This document shows, piece after piece, positions 9,032 through 16,838 of a DNA stretch of 64,000 nucleotides. The notes beneath the pieces were generated by a model. That model ran no database searches. It was not told where the DNA came from and saw only the letters and a list, made by a program, of their open reading frames with translations. The position numbers and the translations under genes were made by a program. The first letter of the stretch is position 1, and every line of letters begins with the position of its first letter. Source of the stretch: Microbacteriaceae bacterium X2B (GTDB lineage Bacteria > Actinomycetota > Actinomycetes > Actinomycetales > Microbacteriaceae); contig SCPB01000006.1 in assembly GCA_005502445.1 (NCBI GenBank), positions 1 to 64,000 of the forward strand, read 5' to 3'.

Positions 9032-9736
9032 ATGGTCGAGTCGGGCGTGCGCGCAACCCTCAGTGGCGCCGCGTCGACGGCGGCCGACGACTACCTCAAG
9101 GTCATCTACTCGCACACCGAGTGGCAGCCCGACCCGATCACGCCGAGCCAGCTCGCCGCGCGGCTCGGGCTCGCGCCGTCGAGCGTCACCGAGATGGTCA
9201 AGAAGCTCGCCGCTGCCGGACTCGTCGACCACCGGCCGTATTCGGCGATCACGCTGACGGCCGAGGGCGAGGCCCGCGCGCTCGCCATGCTGCGCCGCCA
9301 CCGGCTGATCGAGACCTGGCTCGTGCGCGTGCACGACTACGGCTGGGACGAGGTCGACGCCGAGGCCGAGGTGCTCGAGCACGCGATCAGCGATCGACTG
9401 CTCGACGCGATCGACGCGCAGCTCGGGCGACCCGTTCGCGACCCGCACGGCGACCTCATCCCGACGGCGGCGGGCGCGATCGCGCGCCCGGAGGCCGTGC
9501 GCCTCGACGCCGCGCCGTTCGGGTTCGCCGGCCGGGTGGTGCGCATCAGCGACCGCGACCCCGACAGCCTGCGGGTGCTCGACCGCCTCGGCATCGCGCT
9601 CGACGCGCCGCTGTGGGTCGCCGAGGAGCACGCCGAGACCGCGGGCGTCGCGATCGTGCGCGGCGAGGGCGGCCCCGTGGTGATCTCGCCGAGCGTCGCC
9701 GCGGCGGTGTGGCTTCAGGCGGGCATCCACCCCTAA
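9032..9736 (+). CDS. DtxR-family metal-dependent repressor, probably manganese-responsive MntR
   Basis: Metal-activated repressor with an N-terminal winged helix (SQLAARLGLAPSSVTEMVKKL, helix-turn-helix near residues 37-60), a DtxR dimerisation/metal domain (roughly 75-150, with RRHRLIETWL and EAEVLEHAISDRLLD) and a C-terminal FeoA/SH3-like domain (about 165-234). The 234-residue length fits the full three-domain DtxR type. It directly precedes mntH, whose start overlaps a DtxR-like palindrome, so manganese is the likely co-repressor. TACGCT seven bases before the ATG and no ribosome binding site suggest a leaderless mRNA. Iron specificity (IdeR/DtxR) cannot be excluded. Confidence 0.85.
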   Translation: MVESGVRATLSGAASTAADDYLKVIYSHTEWQPDPITPSQLAARLGLAPSSVTEMVKKLAAAGLVDHRPYSAITLTAEGEARALAMLRRHRLIETWLVRVHDYGWDEVDAEAEVLEHAISDRLLDAIDAQLGRPVRDPHGDLIPTAAGAIARPEAVRLDAAPFGFAGRVVRISDRDPDSLRVLDRLGIALDAPLWVAEEHAETAGVAIVRGEGGPVVISPSVAAAVWLQAGIHP

Positions 9737-9754
9737 GATTTCGGTGTGCCGAAA
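9734..9754 (+). promoter_or_regulatory. mntH promoter -10 with overlapping DtxR/MntR-like operator
   Basis: TAAGAT (9734-9739) sits six bases before the mntH GTG and contains the stop codon of the upstream regulator. TTTCGG-TGTG-CCGAAA (9739-9754) is a perfect 6+6 palindrome covering the -10, the presumed transcription start and the first codons. DtxR-type repressors bind palindromes of this size. The assignment to MntR is inferred from position. Confidence 0.6.
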
Positions 9755-11017
9755 AATCTGCCGGATGCCGTGATCGCCCCCGATCGGACGCCCGCCGTCG
9801 TGCGCGGCGGCCTCGCCGTCGCCCCTCTGCTCGGCCCCGCCATGGTCGCGGGCGTCGCCTACCTCGACCCGGGCAACGTCGCCGCCAACATGACGGCGGG
9901 GGCCGCATTCGGCTATCTGCTCGTGTGGGTCGTCGTGACGGGCAACGTCATGGCCTGGCTGATCCAGTTCCTCTCGGCCAAGCTCGGCATCGTCACGGGG
10001 CTGAGCCTGCCCGAGGCGCTCGGGCGGCGCTTCCGCAGCCGCACCGCGCGCTACGGCTACTGGGTGCAGGCCGAGGCCGTCGCGATGGCGACCGACATCG
10101 CCGAGGTGCTCGGCGGCGCGATCGCCCTCTATCTGCTGTTCGACCTGCCGCTCATCGTCGGCGGCATCATCACGGGCGTCGTGTCGATGCTGCTGCTCGT
10201 CGTGCAGTCGAGGCGCGGTGCGAAGCCCTTCGAGCGCATCATCACGGGCCTCATGCTCATCATCGCCATCGGCTTCTGCGCCGGGCTCGTCATCGGGCCG
10301 CCGGACGCCGGGCAGTCGCTCCGTGGCCTGGTTCCGGCGTTCGACGGCACCGAATCCGTGCTGCTCGCGGCGAGCATCCTCGGGGCCACGGTCATGCCGC
10401 ACGCGATCTACGCGCACTCGGCTCTCACGCGCGATCGCTTCGGGCTCGTCGCCGCCGGGGTCGAGCGGCGACTGGTGCTGCGCGCCACCAAGGTCGACGT
10501 GACCGTCGCGCTCGCGATCGCGGGAACGGTCAACGTCGTGATCCTGCTGCTCGCCGCCGCGAACCTCCAGGGGGTCGAGGGTACCGAGTCGCTCGAGGGC
10601 GCCCACGCGGCGCTCGGCGTCGCGCTCGGCGAGCCCGTCGCGCTGCTCTTCGCCATCGGCCTGCTCGCTTCCGGCCTCGCGTCGACATCGGTCGGCGCAT
10701 ACGCCGGCGCCGAGATCATGCGCGGTCTGCTCCGCGTCGACATCCCGCTCGTCGTGCGACGCTCCGTCACGCTCGTGCCCGCGCTGCTGCTGCTCGTCAT
10801 CGGCGTCGATCCGACGCTCGCCCTCGTGCTCAGCCAGGTCGTGCTGAGCTTCGGCATCCCCTTCGCGCTCATCCCGCTCGTGCGGCTGACCGCAGACCGC
10901 GCGCTCATGGGAACAGCCGTCAACGCGCGCATCACGACCGTGCTCGCGATCGTCGCCGCCGGGCTGCTCATCGTGCTCAACGTCGCACTGCTCGTGCTCA
11001 TCGCGACGGGGATGTAG
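9746..11017 (+). CDS. mntH: Nramp-family divalent metal (Mn2+) transporter
   Basis: Proton-coupled importer of Mn2+ (and Fe2+) in the cytoplasmic membrane. The 423-residue protein has 11 hydrophobic segments and the two metal-site motifs of the Nramp family: YLDPGNVAAN in TM1 (about residue 42) and TVMPHAIYAHS in TM6 (about residue 220). Start GTG at 9746 lies within the operator palindrome and has no ribosome binding site, consistent with a leaderless transcript repressed by the upstream DtxR-type protein. A GC-rich palindrome (GCCCGCGCGGGC) just after the stop may terminate transcription towards the convergent DedA gene. Confidence 0.93.
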   Translation: MPKNLPDAVIAPDRTPAVVRGGLAVAPLLGPAMVAGVAYLDPGNVAANMTAGAAFGYLLVWVVVTGNVMAWLIQFLSAKLGIVTGLSLPEALGRRFRSRTARYGYWVQAEAVAMATDIAEVLGGAIALYLLFDLPLIVGGIITGVVSMLLLVVQSRRGAKPFERIITGLMLIIAIGFCAGLVIGPPDAGQSLRGLVPAFDGTESVLLAASILGATVMPHAIYAHSALTRDRFGLVAAGVERRLVLRATKVDVTVALAIAGTVNVVILLLAAANLQGVEGTESLEGAHAALGVALGEPVALLFAIGLLASGLASTSVGAYAGAEIMRGLLRVDIPLVVRRSVTLVPALLLLVIGVDPTLALVLSQVVLSFGIPFALIPLVRLTADRALMGTAVNARITTVLAIVAAGLLIVLNVALLVLIATGM

Positions 11018-11040
11018 CCCGCGCGGGCCGGGCCAGCTTC

Positions 11041-11850
11041 TCAGAGCAGCTGGTCGGGCTTCTCGTGCGCGCCGTCGGGCTTGCCGACGAGCTTGCGGGT
11101 GTCTCGGCCGCTCGCAGCCGCAGTCGCTTCGTGTTGGCCGTCGTGCCCGGGCACGTCGAGTCGGACGATGTCGACCTCGATCGGCGTGCCCGCCCTTTCG
11201 AGCGCCTCCTCCTTCCGGCGCTCCCAGCGCTCGTGCAGGGCGTGGTACCCGATGCCGGCGAGGGCCATGCCGATGACGACGAGCAGTACGACGTCGATGT
11301 ACTCGGTCACGATCCCGGCGACGCCCGGGATGTGCGCCACCCCCCAGCCCAGCACCGTGAGCCCGACGGCCCAGAGGAAGGCGCCGATGGTGTCGAAGAT
11401 CACGAACGTGCGGTAGTTCATGCGCCCCACACCAGCGGCGACCGGGGCGATCGTGCGCACGACGCCGATGAAGCGGGCGATCGTGATCGCGAAGCCGCCG
11501 TACTTGGCGAAGAACGCCTCAGTGCGGGCGACGCTGCGCTTGGAGAAGAATCCGGCCGACTTCTTCTCGAAGATCGCCGGACCGGCACGACGGCCGATCC
11601 AGTAGCCGAGATTGTCGCCCCCCATCGTCGCGACCATGATCGCGAGGGCGACGACCCAGATCGGCTGGGGGATCACTCCCGTGTAGGTGAGCACGCCCGT
11701 GATGACGAGCAGGGTGTCGCCCGGCAGCAGGAACCCGACCAGCAGACCCGTCTCGACGAAGACGATGGCGCACACCACGAGGAGCGCCCATGGCCCTGCT
11801 CCCGTGATGATCCCTTCCACGTCGAAGAGACCGAGGTCGGTGGCGAGCAT
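11041..11850 (-). CDS. DedA-family membrane protein
   Basis: Member of the DedA/VTT superfamily, implicated in flipping undecaprenyl-phosphate or phosphatidylethanolamine-type lipids and in membrane homeostasis. The 269-residue protein has the re-entrant motifs FVETGLLVGFLLPGDTLL (about 30-47) and GGDNLGYWIGRRAG, the family Arg/Pro region ARFIGVVRTIAPVAAGVGRM (about 135), several TM segments, and a 60-residue charged cytoplasmic tail. Its start is an ATG with upstream CGGAG. It is convergent with mntH. Exact lipid substrate unknown. Confidence 0.9.
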   Translation of the reverse strand: MLATDLGLFDVEGIITGAGPWALLVVCAIVFVETGLLVGFLLPGDTLLVITGVLTYTGVIPQPIWVVALAIMVATMGGDNLGYWIGRRAGPAIFEKKSAGFFSKRSVARTEAFFAKYGGFAITIARFIGVVRTIAPVAAGVGRMNYRTFVIFDTIGAFLWAVGLTVLGWGVAHIPGVAGIVTEYIDVVLLVVIGMALAGIGYHALHERWERRKEEALERAGTPIEVDIVRLDVPGHDGQHEATAAASGRDTRKLVGKPDGAHEKPDQLL

Positions 11851-12114
11851 GGCGGCTCCGGGGTGTCGGGCGGTGACGATGTGGGCTCAGGCTACCGTGC
11901 CGGCGTTCGCGCTCAGCCCGCGAGATGCCGATCGACGGCGACGAGAAGATCGGGAACATGCCGTGAGGGGACGCGCCACGCCACGGTGTCATCGACCAGC
12001 GGGTGGACTCACGGCGCTGCAGGCTGTGCGGCTCTTGTGAGCATTCCCGGCGAGGCCCCTGGTTGTGATGTATACACCTGCCAACCTCGAAGGGAAGGGC
12101 GATAAGGTTGGCAC
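11851..12114. other. Intergenic region at the left edge of the decayed accessory patch
   Basis: No convincing gene. TATACA at 12071-12076 could be a -10 for the following small ORF. GCCAACCT (12080-12087) and AGGTTGGC (12105-12112) form a perfect 8-base inverted repeat whose loop contains the purine-rich GGGAAGGG, so the hairpin could hide a ribosome binding site. The rest shows nothing recognisable. Confidence 0.4.
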
Positions 12115-12288
12115 ATGAACGCGATGGGGAAGGTCACGTTGCGGGGGATCTCGCACGGAGCGATCGTGGGAGTAACGGGCGATCGGATCCGCGCGGCGAC
12201 GATGCGTCGAGCCCTGCAGAATCAGCCAGTGGGCTCGAAGCATTCGGAGGCGATCCGACAGGCGAAATCAGCGAAGTCTTCCAAATAG
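12115..12288 (+). CDS. Small hypothetical protein (57 residues)
   Basis: ATG at 12115 to TAG at 12286-12288. The product MNAMGKVTLRGISHGAIVGV continues with a basic helix-rich second half (TGDRIRAATMRRALQNQ) and a Ser/Lys-rich tail. About three quarters of third codon positions are G or C, better than the other frames here but lower than the core genes. I recognise no family. It sits 3 bases after a hairpin and runs into a DUF2335-like fragment in another frame. It could be a real accessory gene or chance. Confidence 0.4.
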   Translation: MNAMGKVTLRGISHGAIVGVTGDRIRAATMRRALQNQPVGSKHSEAIRQAKSAKSSK

Positions 12289-12376
12289 CACAGACGTTCA
12301 GCGGTCCGCTCCCGCCAGCCAACGTTCTGCAGGGGTACGAAGACGTTGTACCGGGAAGTGCGACTCGAATCATTGA
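12246..12376 (+). pseudogene. Fragment of a DUF2335-family protein
   Basis: In the frame at 12246 the translation includes GEISEVFQIAQTFSGPLPP and continues NVLQGYEDVVPGSATRIID, which matches the conserved N-terminal part of DUF2335 membrane proteins (SGPLPPPxxLxxYExxxPGxAxRI). The family then expects a coiled segment and two TM helices, but homology stops near 12376 and a frame stop follows at 12417. No good start codon precedes it. I read it as a remnant joined to an integrase tail. Confidence 0.5.
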
Positions 12377-12612
12377 CGCCCATGTTCGAGGCGAACTCGT
12401 TCGCGGACACGTTGCATGACTTTCGGAACACGGCGGCGAGTCTCGTGATCAGCGCTGGCGCGAACGTGCAGGCGATGCTCGGGCGCGCCTCCGCGACCAT
12501 CACACTCGACACGTACGCGGACCTATTCGACGACGCTCTCGAGGCCGTCGCGCACGCTCTCAACAGCTTGCGGTCAGCGAAACTTGCTCGCGTCGCTCAG
12601 CTGGAGGGCTAG
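12376..12612 (+). pseudogene. C-terminal remnant of a phage-type tyrosine recombinase (integrase)
   Basis: The frame encodes LHDFRNTAASLVISAGANV, then QAMLGRASATITLDTYADLF, the end of an XerC/phage integrase. Only the last 70 or so residues remain: box II is altered (HDFRNT instead of HDLRHT, so the second His is lost), two to three residues are missing after AGANV, and LGHAS has become LGRAS. The nucleophile Tyr context TLDTYADLF survives. Everything upstream of the catalytic half is replaced by the DUF2335 fragment. Its position 0.75 kb from tRNA-Leu suggests an old tRNA-targeted island. Confidence 0.75.
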
Positions 12613-12944
12613 GCAGGAACGAGTTCCGACGCTCGCCTGTGCGCCTCGTAGCCTGCGCCCGTCCCGGAGGTGGACGTCGGCCGCTTTGTCTGACCGCCAG
12701 AGGCCGTGATTGCCTCATTGATGACCCGCACGCCGATCTGCTCGGCCTCATCTAGGCTGTCGGCGTCGACTGTGAGGGTGACTGTTACGGTTGCCGTGGC
12801 AAGCGTCGCCGTCACGTCGACGTCGGAAACCACACCGCCAGAGGCCTCTTCCAGCTCGAGGAGGGCGTCCATGAGTGCGTCGGTCTCCGCGTCGAGATCC
12901 AGCGAACCGTGGACGTGGAACTCACCGCTAACGACTGCGTGCAT
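12609..12944 (-). CDS. Hypothetical protein, candidate antitoxin partner of the HicA-like gene
   Basis: A 111-residue acidic protein rich in beta-prone Thr/Val repeats (ATLATATVTVTLTVDADSL), with an acidic helical segment near residues 18-33 and a polar tail ending in RRASELVPA. ATG at 12944 has an excellent GAGGAGGGG site. It follows the HicA-like gene by 11 bases, so the two are co-transcribed. I do not recognise the family; the antitoxin role is inferred only from pairing, small size and acidic charge. Its stop overlaps the stop region of the integrase remnant on the other strand. Confidence 0.6.
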   Translation of the reverse strand: MHAVVSGEFHVHGSLDLDAETDALMDALLELEEASGGVVSDVDVTATLATATVTVTLTVDADSLDEAEQIGVRVINEAITASGGQTKRPTSTSGTGAGYEAHRRASELVPA

Positions 12945-12955
12945 GATCCCCTCCT

Positions 12956-13228
12956 CTACTCATTGCCTTTGTAGCAGGTTTGGTTATACAGCCACTGAAG
13001 CTTGTGGTTGGCGTAGTAGCCGCCCGACGGCGTGAGATGGACGGTCGTCTTGTGCTTCTGCTCGCAGGGGCAGTAGAGCTTGTAATACTTCTTCGTGCTC
13101 TCGATTCGCCACCCTGCCTCGTGAAACTCGCCGAGCACAGACTGGAGAGTCTTGTCAGGGTGTTTTCTCCAGTATCCGCCCACGAGTGCCCTTCGTCTAG
13201 ACGAGTCAGGGACAGCATAGGTGAGCAT
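12956..13228 (-). CDS. HicA-like small RNA-binding-fold protein, candidate toxin
   Basis: A 90-residue basic protein. Residues about 37-60 read GWRIESTKKYYKLYCPCEQK and continue HKTTVHLTPSGG, then an end with KLQWLYNQTC. The order of a strand after GW, a Cys-x-Cys hairpin, a TPS segment and a final helix resembles HicA-type dsRNA-binding-fold toxins of actinobacteria. The catalytic His of classical HicA is not in its usual place; the Cys and His residues may bind metal. It is the first gene of a two-gene unit, as in hicAB. GC content is lower than in neighbouring core genes, suggesting acquisition. Confidence 0.55.
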   Translation of the reverse strand: MLTYAVPDSSRRRALVGGYWRKHPDKTLQSVLGEFHEAGWRIESTKKYYKLYCPCEQKHKTTVHLTPSGGYYANHKLQWLYNQTCYKGNE

Positions 13229-13366
13229 CTACGTCATTTTTCAACGCGTCGGACGTGTCGGTTGTTCCCCAGAGTGTGGGCAAATCGTGCGCAAGACCGG
13301 CCTAGAGCGGGCCCATCGATCGCTCGGAGCCGCGGAATTCCGGGCTTTTCGAGGGCGCCGAGGCGG
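13229..13366. other. Intergenic region between the toxin-like gene and tRNA-Leu
   Basis: The first 30 bases (minus-strand sense GTTGAAAAATGACGTAG) are the most AT-rich here and probably hold the promoter of the HicA-like pair. No gene and no obvious att-site copy of the tRNA 3' end was found between the tRNA and the integrase remnant. Confidence 0.35.
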
Positions 13367-13448
13367 TGCGGAAGGAGGGACTTGAACCCTCACGCCCGAA
13401 GGCACAGGAACCTAAATCCTGCGTGTCTGCCGGTTTCACCACTTCCGC
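13367..13448 (-). tRNA. tRNA-Leu (anticodon UAG)
   Basis: The minus strand folds as a class II tRNA: acceptor GCGGAAG/CTTCCGC, D-arm region GTGGTGAAACCGGCAGAC, anticodon stem CAGGA/TCCTG with loop TTTAGGT giving anticodon TAG, a long variable arm (TGCCTTCGGGCG) and T-arm GAGGGTTCAAGTCCCTC. The long variable arm confirms leucine. CCA is not encoded. The tRNA flanks a patch with an integrase remnant. Confidence 0.95.
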
Positions 13449-13519
13449 GGGCAGCGCCAGTCTAGCGACGGCCGATTCCGCCCAATCGAGGCGACGGAGG
13501 CTCGACTAGCGTCTCGGGC

Positions 13520-13783
13520 ATGATTGCGCGCATCATCCTCCTGCTATTCGGCTTGCTCCTCCTCGGCGCGGGCTCCTGGCTACTCCTGGAGTATCCGATC
13601 GGTATCGGATGGTTCGGCTGGGGAGAACCGGACGGTGGCGAGGTTCCCGACTTCTCCGCACAGTTGTCGGCGATCACGCAGGTGGGTCTGGCGTCGCTCG
13701 TCATCGGCGGTTCGCTCGTGGGCGCCGCCGTCGGTTTCGCTCTCGGCCGACGCCAGCTGCCGCTGTCGCGACCTGAGTCCTGA
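13520..13783 (+). CDS. Small two-helix membrane protein of unknown function
   Basis: An 87-residue protein with two predicted TM segments (about residues 3-23 and 52-75), separated by a Gly/Trp-rich extracellular loop (GIGWFGWGEPDGGE). TAGCGT lies seven bases before the ATG with no ribosome binding site, matching the leaderless pattern of other genes here, which supports it being real. I do not recognise a family. It is convergent with pucR, 8 bases apart. Confidence 0.6.
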   Translation: MIARIILLLFGLLLLGAGSWLLLEYPIGIGWFGWGEPDGGEVPDFSAQLSAITQVGLASLVIGGSLVGAAVGFALGRRQLPLSRPES

Positions 13784-13791
13784 GGCGAGGC

Positions 13792-15270
13792 TCACGCCCG
13801 ACCGGCGGCGACGAGCGCCGCCCACAGCTCGGCGCGCGCCGGGAACGACCCGAGGTCGCGCCCGAGCAGCTGCTCGGCCCGCTTGACGCGGGCACGCAGA
13901 GTGTGGCGGTGGATTCCGAGGCGCGACGCCGCCGCCTCGGCGACGGCGTCGGCGGCGAGCCATTCGCTGAGCGTGCGCACGAGCTCGTCGCGCGAGCGCG
14001 CGTCGTGCTCGTCGAGCGGTGCGAGCACCGAGGCGGCGATCCGCCGGGTGTCGTCGCCGGCGAGGGAGGCGAGCACGCCATCGTCGCGCAGCGTCGCGTA
14101 GTCGACGAGGCGCTGGTCGGCACTCGCGCGGTCGGCTGCGCGCCCGGCCTCGTCGACGGCCGTCGCGATGCTCGCGTAGCGCGTTCCGCGCACGAATCCG
14201 CCGGTGAGGCGCACGCGGTCGGCGAGGTAGTCGAGCACGGGGGTTTCGGTCTCGGGCACGATCACGACGACCCGCTGCCCGTCGCGCGCGTGGAACACGG
14301 CCCCCCGCGCCCGCTCGGCGCGCGACTCGAGCAGGTGGAGCAGCGCCGCACGCCGGGCTCCGCGCGCGTCGAGCACGGCGACGGTGACGGGTTCCGCCGG
14401 CAGGGCCCCCCACAGCGCCCGCGAGGTCGAGGCGACGAGGTCGCGCTCGCCGCGCAGCAGCGCCGCGAGCAGCCCGGTGCGCAAGTGGTCGAGCGTGCGC
14501 GCGAGAGTGCGATCCTGCTCGAGGGCGAGCCCCGCCATCGCGACGACGCTCGTGACGACGGCGCGCACGGCGTCGTCGTGCCGGGCGGCGGCTCCGACGA
14601 CGAGCACCCCGCGCAGGGCCTCGGCACGCCCGAGAGTCTGCAGAGCGACGCCGTCGGCGGTCGTCGCGGCTCGGCGACCATCGGCGAGCATGCGGCGCGC
14701 CTCGTCCCGCGCTTCCGCGGCGACGGGGCCGCCATGCACGATCTCGGCATCGGCTCCGAGCAGGGCGACGGGGGCGTCGACGCGGCGCGCGAGCTCGGCG
14801 ATGACGGCGGCGAGCCCCTCGGTGCGCAGCGCGGCCACGGCGATCGCGCGCTGCGTCTCGAGGGTCCAGCGCACGCGGGCGTAGCGGTCGCTCGCCTCGA
14901 CGTCGGCGACGGCGCGGGCGACGGCGATGAACGGCGTGCGGTATGGCACCTCGAAGAGCGCGACGCCGTATCGGGCGCAGGCGGCCGCGAGCGGCTCGGG
15001 GGTGCCGGCGCGCACGACCTCGGTGCCGAACCCGATCGCGGGCACTCCGCGCGCGGCGAGCCGGGCGACCCAGGGTTCGATCGCGTCGTCGTCGGCCCAC
15101 TGCGTGCCGGTCGTGAGCAGGGCGTCGCCGGGGGAGAGGAAGGGCGTCGGGTCGTCGAGATCGCTCGAGTGCACCCAGCTCCACGGGCGGCCGAGGGTTT
15201 CGTCGTCCGCCCAGACCGCGCGCAGAGCGAGCGCGGGGTCGGCGAGCAGGCTGCGGAGCGAGACGGGCAT
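13792..15270 (-). CDS. PucR-family transcriptional regulator, probable regulator of gabTD
   Basis: A 492-residue regulator. The N-terminal PucR domain (about 1-125; WSWVHSSDLDDPTPFLSPGD, then ALLTTG) senses a small ligand, a GGDEF-like middle region follows, and the C-terminal PucR-type helix-turn-helix (about 430-490; LGIHRHTLRARVKRAEQLLG) binds DNA. Members activate purine, amino-acid or GABA catabolic genes. It is divergent from gabT, so GABA or succinate semialdehyde is the likely signal (inference). Its ATG has AAAGGGG upstream, and a perfect TATAAT lies on its strand at 15348-15343. Confidence 0.88.
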   Translation of the reverse strand: MPVSLRSLLADPALALRAVWADDETLGRPWSWVHSSDLDDPTPFLSPGDALLTTGTQWADDDAIEPWVARLAARGVPAIGFGTEVVRAGTPEPLAAACARYGVALFEVPYRTPFIAVARAVADVEASDRYARVRWTLETQRAIAVAALRTEGLAAVIAELARRVDAPVALLGADAEIVHGGPVAAEARDEARRMLADGRRAATTADGVALQTLGRAEALRGVLVVGAAARHDDAVRAVVTSVVAMAGLALEQDRTLARTLDHLRTGLLAALLRGERDLVASTSRALWGALPAEPVTVAVLDARGARRAALLHLLESRAERARGAVFHARDGQRVVVIVPETETPVLDYLADRVRLTGGFVRGTRYASIATAVDEAGRAADRASADQRLVDYATLRDDGVLASLAGDDTRRIAASVLAPLDEHDARSRDELVRTLSEWLAADAVAEAAASRLGIHRHTLRARVKRAEQLLGRDLGSFPARAELWAALVAAGRA

Positions 15271-15395
15271 CGCGGCCCCTTTCGTGAGCGGCGCCCCCGG
15301 TGCGCGAGCGGGATGTCCATGCTGTACACGAGGCGCACCCGCATTATACGAGATGGATATATTCGATCGCGCGCCGGCGCCCTACGCTGGCCGAC
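15271..15395. promoter_or_regulatory. Divergent control region of pucR and gabT
   Basis: For pucR the minus strand has a perfect -10 TATAAT (15348-15343). For gabT the plus strand has TACGCT (15383-15388) seven bases before the ATG. The AT-rich central part with TGTCCATGCTGTACACGAGG and the oppositely oriented TATCCATCTCGTATAATG shares a TCCATnnnnTA pattern that could be the regulator binding sites. This is a visual match only. Confidence 0.5.
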
Positions 15396-16751
15396 ATGAC
15401 CCTGACCGCTGCCGCGCCCGCCGCGCTCCTCGGCGGCCCCGCCCTGCCGCAGGAGCGCCGCCTCGTCACCGCGATCCCCGGCCCCGAGTCGCAGTCGCGT
15501 ATGGCCCGCAAGGACGCGGCCGTCGCCTCGGGCGTCGGCACCATGATGCCCGTCTTCGCGGTCGCCGCGGGTGGCGGTGTCATCGTCGACGCCGACGGCA
15601 ACAGCCTTATCGACCTGGGCTCGGGCATCGCCGTGACGACCGTGGGCAACTCCGATCCGCTCGTCGTCGACGCGGTCATCGAGCAGGTGCGCCGCTTCAC
15701 CCACACGTGCTTCACGATCACGCCGTACGACGGCTACGTCGAGGTCGCCGAGGCGCTCAACCGGCTGACCCCGGGCGACCACGACAAGCGCACGGCGCTG
15801 TTCAACTCCGGCGCCGAGGCGGTCGAGAACGCGATCAAGATCGCGCGCCACTCCACGGGCAAGAGCGCGGTCGTCGCGTTCGACCACGGCTACCACGGCC
15901 GCACCAACCTCACGATGGCGCTGACCGCGAAGGCGATGCCGTACAAGGCCGGCTTCGGCCCCTTCGCCCCCGACGTGTACCGCGCGCCCATGTCGTACCC
16001 GTTCCGCGACGGGCTGAGCGGGGCCGCGGCGGCCGAGCGCGCGATCCACACGATGGAGCGCCAGATCGGCGCCGACCGCCTCGCGGCGATCATCATCGAG
16101 CCCATCCAGGGCGAGGGCGGCTTCATCGTGCCCGCCGAAGGCTTCCTTCCCGCGCTGCAGGCCTGGGCGAACGAGAACGACGTCGTGTTCATCGCCGACG
16201 AGGTGCAGTCGGGCTTCGCCCGTACCGGCGCGATGTTCGCGAGCGAGCACGAGGGGCTCGTGCCCGACCTCGTCGTCATGGCGAAGGGCATCGCGGGCGG
16301 CCTGCCGCTCTCGGCCGTCACCGGGCGCGCCGAGATCATGGATGCTCCCCACGCGGGCGGCCTCGGCGGCACCTACGGCGGCAACCCCATCGCGACGGCC
16401 GCGGCGCTTGCGACCCTGCGCTCCTACGACGAGAACGACCTCGTCGCGCGCGCGACCGCGCTCGGCGCGATCATCCGCGACGAGCTCACCCTCCTCCAGG
16501 CGCGCGATGCGCGCATCGGCGATGTCCGCGGCCGCGGCGCCATGATGGCGATCGAGCTCGTCGACGCCGAGGGCCGCCCCGACGCCGCGCTCACCGGTCG
16601 CGTCGCGAAGCACTGCCACACTGCCGGCGTCGTGGTGCTCACGTGCGGCACCGACGGCAACGTCATCCGACTGCTGCCGCCGCTGTCGATCGGCGACGAG
16701 CTGCTGCGGGAGGGCATCGGCGTCATCGCCGAGGCTCTCGCCGCGAACTGA
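15396..16751 (+). CDS. gabT: 4-aminobutyrate aminotransferase
   Basis: PLP-dependent class III aminotransferase that transfers the amino group of GABA to 2-oxoglutarate, giving succinate semialdehyde and glutamate. The 451-residue product shows TALFNSGAEAVENAIKIAR, FDHGYHGRTNLTMALTAK, the PLP Asp in FIADEVQSGFARTG and the Schiff-base Lys in VVMAKGIAGGLPLSA. I chose ATG 15396 over earlier in-frame starts because TACGCT lies seven bases before it and the family begins here. gabD follows after 87 bases. Confidence 0.93.
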   Translation: MTLTAAAPAALLGGPALPQERRLVTAIPGPESQSRMARKDAAVASGVGTMMPVFAVAAGGGVIVDADGNSLIDLGSGIAVTTVGNSDPLVVDAVIEQVRRFTHTCFTITPYDGYVEVAEALNRLTPGDHDKRTALFNSGAEAVENAIKIARHSTGKSAVVAFDHGYHGRTNLTMALTAKAMPYKAGFGPFAPDVYRAPMSYPFRDGLSGAAAAERAIHTMERQIGADRLAAIIIEPIQGEGGFIVPAEGFLPALQAWANENDVVFIADEVQSGFARTGAMFASEHEGLVPDLVVMAKGIAGGLPLSAVTGRAEIMDAPHAGGLGGTYGGNPIATAAALATLRSYDENDLVARATALGAIIRDELTLLQARDARIGDVRGRGAMMAIELVDAEGRPDAALTGRVAKHCHTAGVVVLTCGTDGNVIRLLPPLSIGDELLREGIGVIAEALAAN

Positions 16752-16838
16752 CGCGGCGCCCGGACGCCGACGACCCCGACCACCGACCATCCCGCGGATC
16801 CGTCACCACCGCATCCACCCAGCGAAGAGGGAACCGAC

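Noticed and set aside
12222-12563. Minus-strand 113-codon frame over the integrase remnant
   Set aside because: It lies antisense to clear integrase similarity and has no family features.
13229-13366. attR-like copy of the tRNA-Leu 3' end
   Set aside because: I compared the tRNA 3' sequence with 11850-13366 and saw no duplicated segment longer than a few bases.
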